Assembly: GCA_947581835.1 (NCBI GenBank)
Contig: CANPVV010000005.1
Location: forward strand, 1-63,114
Origin: an uncultured Bacilli bacterium
GTDB lineage: Bacteria > Bacillota_I > Bacilli_A > RF39 > UBA660
Length of the DNA: 63,114 nt
Direction: 5' to 3'
Part shown: piece after piece, positions 33,591-42,950 of the stretch
Position numbering within the stretch: position 1 is the first letter of the stretch
Layout: each line of letters opens with the position of its first letter
Notes under the pieces: model-generated
What the model saw: only the letters and a program-made list of their open reading frames with translations
What the model was told of the DNA's origin: nothing
Database searches by the model: none
Position numbers and translations under genes: made by a program

Positions 33591-33610
33591 AAGGCTTAAT
33601 ATTAAGCCTT
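33591..33610 (-). terminator. Perfect palindrome between lemA and the DUF2207 gene
   Basis: AAGGCTTAATATTAAGCCTT is a 20-bp perfect palindrome overlapping the lemA stop, with TTATTTTAG following on the minus strand. It could end or reduce transcription between the two genes. Confidence 0.55.
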
Positions 33611-34172
33611 AGAATTTAACTTGTACATTTTCTCTTTCAGTCTCATTAGCTTGAAAGAAAGTCTCTTTAGTAAATTTAAACATACCCGCTACAATATTTG
33701 ATGGAACCATTTCAACTTTATTATTATATTGCATTACAATATCATTATAAAATTGTCTTGACATAGCTACTTTATTCTCCGTTTCATTAAGTTCATTTTG
33801 CAAATCTAAAAAATTAGTATTAGCTTTCAAATCAGGATAGTTTTCTGTTAAAGCAAATAATTTATTAATTGCTTTAGTAAGCTCTCCATCTGCTTTCATT
33901 TGATCTTCTGGTAGAGTTGCACTTAAATATGTATTTCTTGCTTTAACTACATTTTCTAAAGTTTCACTTTCATGTTTTGTATAGCCTTTAACTGTTTCCA
34001 CTAAATTAGGTATTAAATCAAATCTTCTTTTTAATTGAACATCAATTTGACTCCAAGCATCTTTAACTCTATTTCTTAAAGATACAAGTGAATTATAAGT
34101 TCCAATAACCCATAATACTAATAAAACAACTATTACTATAACTACAATTAAAATTATTGTTCCTGTACTCAT
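33609..34172 (-). CDS. lemA: LemA family protein
   Basis: A 187-residue protein with an N-terminal TM (residues 5-25). The LemA core follows: YNSLVSLRNRVKDAWSQIDV, QLKRRFDLIPNLVETVKGY, HESETLENVVKARN and, near the end, YNDIVMQYNNKVEMVPSNIV. LemA proteins are helical membrane-tethered proteins of unclear role. It precedes DUF2207 in the same direction, the usual pairing. Confidence 0.93.
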   Translation of the reverse strand: MSTGTIILIVVIVIVVLLVLWVIGTYNSLVSLRNRVKDAWSQIDVQLKRRFDLIPNLVETVKGYTKHESETLENVVKARNTYLSATLPEDQMKADGELTKAINKLFALTENYPDLKANTNFLDLQNELNETENKVAMSRQFYNDIVMQYNNKVEMVPSNIVAGMFKFTKETFFQANETERENVQVKF

Positions 34173-34252
34173 TATATCCTCCTTATATAATTATATTATC
34201 ACAAAGACTAATTTATCTCAAGAACTTTTCCTCTTATTAACTAATTTTTTAC

Positions 34253-37200
34253 TTAACTAACCTCTAATACTTCTACCTCTCTAATTCTATTATCCATAAT
34301 TGAATATAAATATAAACTTATCTTCTTATTACTTACACTTCTTATATATTTATAATAAACATTAAGTTGTTTATTATATTCTGTATCATCAATATTTTTA
34401 AGCTTATAATCAATTATTTTAATCTCATCATTATATTCAAGCATTAAATCAATTATTCCATGATACTCTATTTCTTCATCTTCAAATATAAACTCTAATT
34501 CTTTATAAATAACTGCATCATCCATTGAAAAATTATTTTTTAAATTATTAATATATTTATTACTACTACTCTTCTTAAAATCTGTTAATTCTAACATTTC
34601 ATGCATTTTAGTTCCATACTCTAAAACCAAAGCCTCTTCTTTAGTTATAATATTTTTAATACTCTTTGATGCTCTTTTATTTAAAATTAATTTACTATCT
34701 ATTTGAAGATTTCTAAAATCTATACTTGTATCATCTCCACTTATTTCATAATTTTTAAACTTTCCATATTCATAATCTTTACTAATATCTAAACTATTAA
34801 TATCTACATACTTAATATATTTACTTAAATTTAAACTAATAGATGCCATTATATCATAAAAAGACCGATACTTTAAACCTACTGCTTCCCTTATTGCTCC
34901 TTTTTGTTTTTTAGGATTTTTAAATTCTGGTACTACCATTATCATTTTTTCTTGAGCTCTTGTTAAAGCAACATATAAAAGTCTAATCTTTTCTGATATT
35001 TCTTCTTTTAAATAATTTCTCTTTACCAAAGTTTTAGTAAATAAAGTTCCAATACCATCTTTATAAAAAGGTGTAATTATCCCATAATTTTTATCAAACA
35101 TAAATCTATTAGTTAAATCACCTAAATTAAAACTCTCTAAATAACCTGCAAAATAACAAATAGGAAACTGTAACCCTTTAGATTTATGAATATTCATTAT
35201 TTTTACACAATTAAGACTACTCTTTGCCTCTTTATATCTAATCTCAAAATTATTATTTAATATATTTTCTAAATAATCTTTAAAATCTCTAATTGTAAAA
35301 CCTAAATCTTCTGCCACTTTAATTAAATCTCCTAAAGCATCTAATCTAATTATTGCTCCTTCTATATCTCCTACTGTAATTAAATTCTCATAAAAATTAA
35401 AATCCTTTAGTATTCTTTCATAAAGCATAACAGGTGTCATATTATCTATATCTTTAACTATTATTTTACACTTTTCATATATTTCACTCTTAAAATAAGT
35501 ATTTTCATTTATATAATTAAATATTAAAACATCACTTAAATTACCCACAAAACTTCTAGCAATACTAACAAAATAATAACGAGCCTCTGTATCATATTCT
35601 TCATTTTTAATCTTTAAAATTAACCCAATTATATTCTTAATAATAAGTATATCATTAGCCATTACTAAATTATCATCTTTATATACATCCATAGGTATAT
35701 TTAAATATAAAAATATCTTCTTATAAGTATTCATAGTTTTATTTCTATCTAAAATAATACAAAAATCACTATATTTAGCATCTCTTAAACTTTTTGTTTT
35801 AAAATCATAAACCTGATATTTATTCTCGACTTTTTTAATTATATCTCTTGCAATAGTAAAAGCTTCTATTTCTAAATTACTATACTTTTTATCTTCATTA
35901 TTATATTTAAATATTTCTAAATTATTATCATAACCATTATCTCCATATTTAAGATAATCTAAATTACCATAAATCATTTCATGATTATTATTATAATTTA
36001 CACTCCCTATCTCATCTGTCATAATTAAATCAAATATTTCATTAATATTATCTAAAACTTCTTTTCTTGATCTAAAATTCTTAAATAAATCTATCTTTTT
36101 ACCCTTAATATTTTTCGCATAATTATCATATTTTTCTTTAAATATTTTAGGATTAGCATTTCTAAAACGATAAATAGACTGTTTTATATCCCCTACCATA
36201 TAAACATTATTATTTTCAATATTTGATATAAATATCTCTTGTAAATCATTTGTATCTTGATATTCATCAATTAATATCTCATTATAATAATTCTTTAATT
36301 CTTCCTTTATCTCTTTATTTTCACTAACTATCTTAATAGCCATATTAGCAATATCTAAAAATTCAAAAGCCTCATTTTCCCTTTTATATTCCTCTAATCT
36401 TTCATTTACTAAATTAATAACTCTAATTATTGCTCGTACATATCCCAAAGTACTTTTATACTGTTCTTTTAACTCTTCTTTTGAATACTCTGTTAATTCC
36501 ATTATTTCTTTAGCAACATTTTTTAAATTCTCTTTTATCTCTATTGCTTCTTCTGAAATATTCCTAAATTGAACTCTACCTAATTCTTTAACTTTATAAA
36601 TATCTTCATAAGTTTTTGGTTTAATTAATTTAGAATATGTATCATATACCTTTATATATAATTCTTCATCTAATAAATCTTCTAAACTATATAAATTATC
36701 CTCTACTTCTAAACACAAATCTTTAATATAAAGAAAATACTCTTCTAAAATACTATCTATATAATTATCACTATAAAACTTATCTATATAACTATCTAAA
36801 TATTCTTTTTTATCATATTTTAAATCCAAACTTTTTTTAATATTTAAAATAGCATCTTTAATTATCTCATCATCTCTTGTTGTAAAATCCCCGATAAGTT
36901 TTAAAAAATCTTCATCTTTTTCTTCATACAAACTCTGAAATACCTGCTCTATTACTCTTATCTTTTCTAATTCCATAATAGAAGAATCCACAATTCCAAT
37001 ATTTTTACTAATATTAAGTAAATAATGATATTTTTTAACTATTGCTAAAGCATAAGCATCAAAAGTTGTAATATAAGCTGAATCAATAAGTTCTAAAGCT
37101 TCTTTAAAATTATTTTCTTCTAATAAATCTCTAATTCTATTTTTCATTTCTAAAGCTGCTTCATTAGTAAAAGTTAAAACTAATATTTTTCGAATATCTA

Positions 37201-37330
37201 CTCCATCTTGAACTTTTCTTAAAACTCTTTTTGAAAGTACGGCTGTTTTACCTGAACCCGCGCCTGCTGAAACAATAATATTGCTACCTTCCTCATAAAC
37301 TGCTTGTCTCTGTTCCTCTGTTAGATTCAA
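34253..37330 (-). CDS. addA: AddA-type helicase-nuclease subunit
   Basis: About 1025 residues of a UvrD-like helicase with a C-terminal nuclease. Walker A is IIVSAGAGSGKTAVLSKRVL, motif II IDEYQDTNDLQ, motif III VGDIKQSIYRFRNANP, motif V MNIHKSKGLQFP and motif VI RLLYVALTRAQEK. The nuclease motif is GIIDLMLEYND with IIDYKLK. The track begins at a TTG with no ribosome binding site; the second TTG, at 37330, follows GGAGGGGAG at a good distance and overlaps addB by 38 bases. With AddB it resects double-strand ends for RecA. Confidence 0.9.
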   Translation of the reverse strand: MNLTEEQRQAVYEEGSNIIVSAGAGSGKTAVLSKRVLRKVQDGVDIRKILVLTFTNEAALEMKNRIRDLLEENNFKEALELIDSAYITTFDAYALAIVKKYHYLLNISKNIGIVDSSIMELEKIRVIEQVFQSLYEEKDEDFLKLIGDFTTRDDEIIKDAILNIKKSLDLKYDKKEYLDSYIDKFYSDNYIDSILEEYFLYIKDLCLEVEDNLYSLEDLLDEELYIKVYDTYSKLIKPKTYEDIYKVKELGRVQFRNISEEAIEIKENLKNVAKEIMELTEYSKEELKEQYKSTLGYVRAIIRVINLVNERLEEYKRENEAFEFLDIANMAIKIVSENKEIKEELKNYYNEILIDEYQDTNDLQEIFISNIENNNVYMVGDIKQSIYRFRNANPKIFKEKYDNYAKNIKGKKIDLFKNFRSRKEVLDNINEIFDLIMTDEIGSVNYNNNHEMIYGNLDYLKYGDNGYDNNLEIFKYNNEDKKYSNLEIEAFTIARDIIKKVENKYQVYDFKTKSLRDAKYSDFCIILDRNKTMNTYKKIFLYLNIPMDVYKDDNLVMANDILIIKNIIGLILKIKNEEYDTEARYYFVSIARSFVGNLSDVLIFNYINENTYFKSEIYEKCKIIVKDIDNMTPVMLYERILKDFNFYENLITVGDIEGAIIRLDALGDLIKVAEDLGFTIRDFKDYLENILNNNFEIRYKEAKSSLNCVKIMNIHKSKGLQFPICYFAGYLESFNLGDLTNRFMFDKNYGIITPFYKDGIGTLFTKTLVKRNYLKEEISEKIRLLYVALTRAQEKMIMVVPEFKNPKKQKGAIREAVGLKYRSFYDIMASISLNLSKYIKYVDINSLDISKDYEYGKFKNYEISGDDTSIDFRNLQIDSKLILNKRASKSIKNIITKEEALVLEYGTKMHEMLELTDFKKSSSNKYINNLKNNFSMDDAVIYKELEFIFEDEEIEYHGIIDLMLEYNDEIKIIDYKLKNIDDTEYNKQLNVYYKYIRSVSNKKISLYLYSIMDNRIREVEVLEVS

Positions 37331-39641
37331 TTTTCTCCCCTCCAATCATTACCTCATCTTTTTTACTTACATAACAAATATCTCTAAATTTACAATAAGT
37401 ACATGAAATATTTATTTTATTCATTACTTTAGGATTTATTCTAAAATCACCATCTAAAATATTTCCTACACATTTATCTATTTCCTCTTCAACCTGATAA
37501 GTTAACTCTTCCATTTCTTCATTACTTAAAACTTGAGCTCTTGTAGAAATACTCCCATCTTTTTTATATTTTAAATTCTTTATAAGTGTACTATTTTGAT
37601 ACTCTTCATCTAATAATTCTAATATTTTCTCATCACTATTAGAAAAACCTTGTAATCTTAAATTTTCTTTTATTTGTATCTCTTTACTTTTATCACTTAC
37701 ATCTGGTATCTTATTTAATACTTTTTGAATATAAAAACCACCAATTATTGCCTCTTTAAATCTTTCTGATTTTTTAAGTAAATAAAGATAAATCGGTAAC
37801 TGTAAATTAAGTCCAAACTCTAAATTAGTTAAATCAACTTTAGCTCCTCCAGTTTTATAATCAACTACTGCAAGTACTTCCTTTTCATTCCAAATTGTAT
37901 ACATAACTTTATCGATAAGTCCTTTAAAAGTTACAGCAATATTTCCATAATCTTTATAAACATATAGCTCTTCTTCAAATAAATAATTATTTAGCTTTGT
38001 CTTCTTCTCTTGCTCTTTTATTACTTTAATAATTAACTCTAACTCTTTACTTAACTTTTCTAAATAGAAAAACTCCTTAGCTCCTAAAGCATAATCTTTA
38101 TCTTTAACAAACTGCATTATCTCTGCATCGATATTTATTTCTTTTTTTAAAGCTATCTCTAAAATATGATGAACTATCGTACCTATAATAGTTTTAAAAC
38201 TTTCTTCATAAATATCTATTTTTAAAACTTTACTAAGATAATAATGAAAAGCACACTCATTATACATTTCCATATTTGTATAAGCTAAAACTAAACCCTT
38301 CTCTAAACTTGCTAAAAACTTATCATTATTTATTCCTCTAAATTCATTACTATATTCTCGATATTTAATATTTAAATTACTCTTAAATAAACTCAAATCA
38401 TTCCCAATTTTATTAAATTTATAAAGTTCATCTAACTCTTTCGCATACTTAATACTAGAATTTAACTTTGAATAACTTATCTCTTCATTAGGTTCTATTA
38501 AAACAACTTCCATACCCATTTCTTTAACCAAAAATGATGGAAAACAATTACCATTTCTACTACTTAATTTATAAGTTAGAACTAAATTTTTAATATTTCC
38601 TAACTTTAAAATTAAATCATTTTTATTTATTCTATTTTCTAATATACTTGTATCAATACCTAACTTTTCTTTTATATCATCACTTAAATAATCTTCATCT
38701 TTTTTAATAACCGGATAATTATTAATATTAAATCCTAACCAAAAAACATAATCATCTTCTAAAAAGTCTTCTGAAGAATTCCCAATTCCTACTGCTTTAT
38801 CATAAATTTCCCTTTTTATTTTAGTTCTCTTTAAATCATGAATAATAAACTCTTTTCGTAAAGTCTTATTTTTAACGTCAACAGATTTATTAATTATAGT
38901 TATTAAATCATCTATATTTCCATACTTTTCCTTTAAACTCTCAATTAACTCTTCAAGTAATTCATTATCATATCTCATCAAAAATTCCTGACTTAATTCC
39001 AAACTATAATAAGAATTATCACCATCTATATTATAAGGTATTTTATATATTTCTAAATATCTTTTTAATATATTGGTGTATTCTGAGGTCTTAACTATTC
39101 TAATTTTATTTAAAGGTACACCCTGATAAATTAATTCACATATTTTTTTAATAACAAAATCTACTTCTTCTTCTATATTTTTTGCCTCATATACAATATG
39201 CTTATAATTATTCATCTTTTTACTATTATACTCTAATTTAGTATCTAAGCTATTTAAAACAATCTCCATTTTTTTACTTATATTATTATAACCATAAACA
39301 ATAACTCTTTTATTTTTAATATACTCTTTAAACAAATCATCTTTTATCAATAAGTCATTGTCTTCCAATTCTTTTTTTAAGCTATTCAAAAATTTAATTT
39401 TCTCATTATCTAAATCTTTCAAATAATATAAATTATTTAAATATATTTTAGCTACATTAATATTAACTTTATACTTAGCCATAACATATTCTAAAGCCCT
39501 ATTATCATAACTAAAAAATATTTTATTTTTAATCTCATCAATTGTATAAAACTTTAAATTATATAATAATTTATTTTTACTAAGTTCTCTTAAAATATTT
39601 TTTTTATTACTATTACTTGTTATTACAATTACACTTTCCAT
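37293..39641 (-). CDS. addB: AddB-type nuclease subunit
   Basis: A 782-residue AddB/RexB-like protein, short for the family (about 1100 in Bacillus). The N-terminal half has no Walker A site, as is common for the inactive helicase-like part. The nuclease domain carries GLIDKVMYTIW and VVDYKTGG. Four cysteines, one in YNECAFHYY and three in CTYCKFRDICY, make the expected iron-sulfur cluster. It starts behind GGAAGGA and overlaps addA, so the two subunits are translated together. Shortness suggests loss of part of the helicase-like domain. Confidence 0.85.
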   Translation of the reverse strand: MESVIVITSNSNKKNILRELSKNKLLYNLKFYTIDEIKNKIFFSYDNRALEYVMAKYKVNINVAKIYLNNLYYLKDLDNEKIKFLNSLKKELEDNDLLIKDDLFKEYIKNKRVIVYGYNNISKKMEIVLNSLDTKLEYNSKKMNNYKHIVYEAKNIEEEVDFVIKKICELIYQGVPLNKIRIVKTSEYTNILKRYLEIYKIPYNIDGDNSYYSLELSQEFLMRYDNELLEELIESLKEKYGNIDDLITIINKSVDVKNKTLRKEFIIHDLKRTKIKREIYDKAVGIGNSSEDFLEDDYVFWLGFNINNYPVIKKDEDYLSDDIKEKLGIDTSILENRINKNDLILKLGNIKNLVLTYKLSSRNGNCFPSFLVKEMGMEVVLIEPNEEISYSKLNSSIKYAKELDELYKFNKIGNDLSLFKSNLNIKYREYSNEFRGINNDKFLASLEKGLVLAYTNMEMYNECAFHYYLSKVLKIDIYEESFKTIIGTIVHHILEIALKKEINIDAEIMQFVKDKDYALGAKEFFYLEKLSKELELIIKVIKEQEKKTKLNNYLFEEELYVYKDYGNIAVTFKGLIDKVMYTIWNEKEVLAVVDYKTGGAKVDLTNLEFGLNLQLPIYLYLLKKSERFKEAIIGGFYIQKVLNKIPDVSDKSKEIQIKENLRLQGFSNSDEKILELLDEEYQNSTLIKNLKYKKDGSISTRAQVLSNEEMEELTYQVEEEIDKCVGNILDGDFRINPKVMNKINISCTYCKFRDICYVSKKDEVMIGGEKIESNRGTETSSL

Positions 39642-39870
39642 CTTTAATCCTTCCCAGCCTTTTTTATATAAAAAAATAGCCTAAAAACTATTCCAATAAT
39701 CTAATTTTATTGTACAATAAAAAACCTATTAATTCAAGTAAGTAATTTTTTCCAACAAAAAAATTATATCAACCAATAAGAATATTACTAAATATCAACA
39801 AAAATAATTAATTTAAACTTTTAATTACTTTTTCTTTATTATATAATAATTAAAAAGAAATGAGGTTTTT

Positions 39871-40365
39871 ATGATAAGAACAGCTATAAGTCCCCGTTTA
39901 GAAGGCACAATAAAAAAAGATGAAAAAATTGAAAAAAGAAATATATCTGATATAGAATATCAAAAGCAAGCTGCTTATATAAAAGCATCAGTGAGCAATT
40001 TTAAATATAATAATTGGACCGTTTATGATTTCTTACAATTATTTTGTAATGTATGTCAAGATTATTCAATAACGTCATTTGACATAAACAAATTAATTAA
40101 TCTTATCAAAAACTGTTTTAAAAATGGTGAATTTTCTAATTTACTTACTTTTACAAAAGATTATAATTTTGAATTTAAACTTTTAGATTGGATATCTAAA
40201 AATTTAACAATAGATAATAATATAGCTTATATTAATAAAATTTATTTTGATTCTGATTTTAATCAAGAAATAGATTACTATAAAAATGAAATGAACTATT
40301 TTGTACAATTATTTAATTCCTTAAATAAAGAACAAAATAATATCAAATTAAAACGATTCATTTAA
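39871..40365 (+). CDS. Hypothetical 164-residue protein
   Basis: I do not recognise this protein. It has a clear ribosome binding site (ATGAGG) before ATG at 39871, no signal peptide and no membrane segment. The first 30 residues are charged, and the rest looks helical, with YDFLQLFCNVCQDYSITSFD the most distinctive part. It stands alone on the plus strand between addB and tRNA-Asn. A small accessory protein or toxin/antitoxin partner is possible but unsupported. Confidence 0.55.
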   Translation: MIRTAISPRLEGTIKKDEKIEKRNISDIEYQKQAAYIKASVSNFKYNNWTVYDFLQLFCNVCQDYSITSFDINKLINLIKNCFKNGEFSNLLTFTKDYNFEFKLLDWISKNLTIDNNIAYINKIYFDSDFNQEIDYYKNEMNYFVQLFNSLNKEQNNIKLKRFI

Positions 40366-40572
40366 TTACTTATTAAATACAACTTTTAAATACTTAGTAA
40401 GTTAGCATCAATTTTAACTTCATTTAATATAGTTTTAAAATACTATTCATTTTTTTAAATCAATTTAAAACTAATCTCTTTATTTTAAAATCTGCCAAAA
40501 AAATTTTTGCGACACTTTCACGAGTATTCTTAAAAAAAGCTATCGTAAATACATATACTTTTGGATATAAAA

Positions 40573-40603
40573 AAACAAACCCTTTACTTATAAGGATCTG
40601 TTT
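40573..40603 (-). terminator. Terminator of tRNA-Asn
   Basis: A 12-bp imperfect stem (40573-40584 with 40592-40603) is followed on the minus strand by seven T. It lies just after the tRNA 3' end. Confidence 0.6.
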
Positions 40604-40614
40604 AATATTCTAAA

Positions 40615-40690
40615 TGGCGCCCAATGTAGGACTCGAACCTACGACCTAACGGTTAACAGCCGTGCGCTCTACCGACTGAGCTAATTGGGC
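40615..40690 (-). tRNA. trnN: tRNA-Asn (GTT)
   Basis: On the minus strand a 76-base tRNA with GCCCAAT pairing to ATTGGGC in the acceptor stem, D-arm start AGCTCAGTCGGTAGAGC, anticodon loop CTGTTAA giving GTT, TTCGAGTCC in the T-arm and an encoded CCA end. It stands alone between a hypothetical gene and the VirB2-like gene. Confidence 0.97.
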
Positions 40691-40770
40691 ATTACTACTA
40701 AATTATAGTATTTATTATTTCTCTTGTCAATAATTTTATACATAATTTAGTAAAAACTTTTTAAAATTTA

Positions 40771-41127
40771 TTATCTTTCAGATGCAGCTGCTTCACATTC
40801 CTCACCAGGATGAGATATACAAGTTGCACAAATACCATATTCAGTTTTATATGGTTCCTCAGTAAATTCTGTAACCAAACTAAATACAGCCCCAACTATA
40901 ATAGGTACAAAGAAAATAACTATACCAGCGACTGCTCTCATCGCTAATGATTTAACAGACTTTTTAATTTCATCATCTTTACTAGCTACTACTGCTTTTC
41001 CTAAATCAATTACTCCAAAAAGGATAATTATAAGCGGAATAACTATTTTAAAAACAAATAATACCCAACCTATAATTTGCCATACTTCCCATAACTCAGA
41101 GCATATTGAAGGTACCATAATTAACAT
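40771..41127 (-). CDS. VirB2/TrbC-like small membrane protein
   Basis: About 118 residues with two membrane segments (about 13-40 and 65-90) separated by a short basic loop (ASKDDEIKKSVKSLAMRAV), then a Cys-rich tail (CATCISHPGEEC). This layout resembles VirB2/TrbC pilins and related small subunits often found with conjugation or Tad-like machines. The start at 41127 is preferred because AGGA lies 7 bases before it. It sits downstream of tadC beyond a terminator and has its own good promoter, as expected for an abundant structural subunit. The similarity is topological, so the pilin role is inference. Confidence 0.55.
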   Translation of the reverse strand: MLIMVPSICSELWEVWQIIGWVLFVFKIVIPLIIILFGVIDLGKAVVASKDDEIKKSVKSLAMRAVAGIVIFFVPIIVGAVFSLVTEFTEEPYKTEYGICATCISHPGEECEAAASER

Positions 41128-41159
41128 ACACATTTCCTCGCTTTCCTCTGTATATTTAT

Positions 41160-41188
41160 ATTTTAAACTATAACTCCTATATTGTCAA
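41160..41188 (-). promoter_or_regulatory. Promoter of the VirB2-like gene
   Basis: TTGACA (41183-41188), 17 bases, TAAAAT (41160-41165) on the minus strand, just after the Tad-block terminator. Confidence 0.75.
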
Positions 41189-41224
41189 GTTTTTAATGTC
41201 AAATCATGTCTAATAAGAAAAAAA

Positions 41225-41254
41225 GTAATGATTACTAATTTATTATCATTACTC
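41225..41254 (-). terminator. Terminator of the Tad-like operon
   Basis: AGTAATGAT and ATCATTACT form a 9-bp stem, followed by TTTTTTTC on the minus strand. It overlaps the tadC stop codon. Confidence 0.8.
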
Positions 41255-42042
41255 TATACATTCATAAGCATTATAACCGCTAAAAGTAACAAAACCATAA
41301 CTCCTAAACCGGTTGAAATAAGCATACTTGTAGTTTTACCTTCCATCTTCTCCAAACGGTTTTTATACTTAGTCTCTCTCGCCTTTTGTTGTAAGTTAGA
41401 TATAGTCTTTGAAAAAGCTAATAATTGTTCTTGCTTTCTTTCCTGTCTACCTAAACTTAAACGATAAAGAAGACGCATCATACGCATTGAATCACGAACA
41501 GGATATTGTCTAGCAAATTCCATATAAGGTTCAATTGTATCATCACCAGCATTAATCTGATTTATCAACTGTTTTAAACCATCTTTAAATATTTCAGGAG
41601 CATCTTCCAAAGATTTACCAATTGCTACTGGAACCGTATAATGTTGAATCAAAATCTCTAATCCCTTTAAATAATAAGGAAGCATAGTATCAATATCATT
41701 TAAATGTTTTTTATAATATGACTTTAAATTCATATAATCTACTTTAAAATAAGCAAAACCAATAACTATACAAGCTACTGCATAAACATAAGACATATTT
41801 TTAAGCAATAAACAAAAAGCCAAACCCATAACAATTAAAGCGTTTTGAACTCTTTTATTAAACAAAATATCCGGATTTACTCTATCTCCATATTTTGCTT
41901 TAACATAAAAATCCCAATCACTTTCTTTCAATCTTCTTAAATACATTTCATTATCAGCAATTAACTTACTTATACTAATTTTACCTGTTTTAGTAAAAAT
42001 ATAAAATATAATAATTGCTACAAGAGCTATTTCTATCTGCAT
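41254..42042 (-). CDS. tadC: TadC-like inner-membrane platform protein
   Basis: A 262-residue protein with a T2SSF-type core. It has TM segments near residues 3-18, 68-110 and 240-262. The soluble middle, DIDTMLPYYLKGLEILIQHY, TVPVAIGKSLEDAPEIFKDG and LQQKARETKYKNRLEKMEGK, matches TadC-type GspF proteins. Together with TadB it forms the membrane platform that the TadA ATPase drives. Its start overlaps the tadB stop (TAATG), so the two are coupled. Confidence 0.8.
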   Translation of the reverse strand: MQIEIALVAIIIFYIFTKTGKISISKLIADNEMYLRRLKESDWDFYVKAKYGDRVNPDILFNKRVQNALIVMGLAFCLLLKNMSYVYAVACIVIGFAYFKVDYMNLKSYYKKHLNDIDTMLPYYLKGLEILIQHYTVPVAIGKSLEDAPEIFKDGLKQLINQINAGDDTIEPYMEFARQYPVRDSMRMMRLLYRLSLGRQERKQEQLLAFSKTISNLQQKARETKYKNRLEKMEGKTTSMLISTGLGVMVLLLLAVIMLMNV

Positions 42043-42938
42043 TATTCTACCCCCACATCATCATTGTAATATTTCTCACCCGTAAGTAAAAAATAACAAT
42101 TTACAATTATAATCGCATGAAGTATTAAATGCACATACCATAAATCTAAAAGTTCTAAATAACTATCTCTACCTAACAATAACTGCATTACTAAAACAAG
42201 TAAAAATAATACCAAAGCAAATGTTAAGAATTTAGTATGGAATTGTTTTCTATCCATTTGGTCACGATAAACACCTTCAACTAAAGCATCTATATCCATA
42301 CTCATATTTTCTAGTGCTTCTCCTGAATCTTTTGCACCCTCTTTAGTAATTTGTAAAAATAATTGATGCATATTCTTAACCATATAATAAGGATATTTTT
42401 GATTAAAATAAATTATAGACTCATCAATTGTTCCATTTTGATATGACATATCAATCATCATTTTAATATCACTCAAAACTGGATCCTCAACAATTCCTGA
42501 ATCTCTAACACCCTCCAGAGATTTAACAAAACTTTGAGTCGTATTAAATTCCATTATAACATTTGTTGTATATACTTGTATTTGCTCAAATATATATTCA
42601 CTATAAAGCCTTTTACTTCTTAAATAAGCTAAATAAGGAATAAAGGCAATTGCTATTCCACCATAAATTGCCACCATAATTATACTATAAAAATACAAAA
42701 AAGCAATTCCACCAGCTAACCCACCTAAAATAACAATTTGCATAATATAATCTTTAAGCGTATAATCTTGTTTTAACTCTTTCATTTTAGCACTCATCGC
42801 TTGGAAACTATATGGAGCATAACGACTATATACAGCCCCAATTTGCTTCTTTGCAAAATTATAAACCGAATCCGTACCATTACTCTGTCTATAAGCAAAT
42901 ATAAACAATGCTATCGCAATCCAAATTACAAGCTCCAT
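42042..42938 (-). CDS. tadB: TadB-like inner-membrane platform protein
   Basis: 298 residues with an N-terminal TM (1-16), a TM pair at about 65-105 and a C-terminal pair at about 235-290. The conserved T2SSF part includes VIMEFNTTQSFVKSLEGVRD, QLFLQITKEGAKDSGEALEN and MDRKQFHTKFLTFAL. Length and topology fit TadB. It lies 12 bases after the ATPase gene and overlaps tadC. Confidence 0.8.
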   Translation of the reverse strand: MELVIWIAIALFIFAYRQSNGTDSVYNFAKKQIGAVYSRYAPYSFQAMSAKMKELKQDYTLKDYIMQIVILGGLAGGIAFLYFYSIIMVAIYGGIAIAFIPYLAYLRSKRLYSEYIFEQIQVYTTNVIMEFNTTQSFVKSLEGVRDSGIVEDPVLSDIKMMIDMSYQNGTIDESIIYFNQKYPYYMVKNMHQLFLQITKEGAKDSGEALENMSMDIDALVEGVYRDQMDRKQFHTKFLTFALVLFLLVLVMQLLLGRDSYLELLDLWYVHLILHAIIIVNCYFLLTGEKYYNDDVGVE

Positions 42939-42950
42939 AAATACCTCCTA

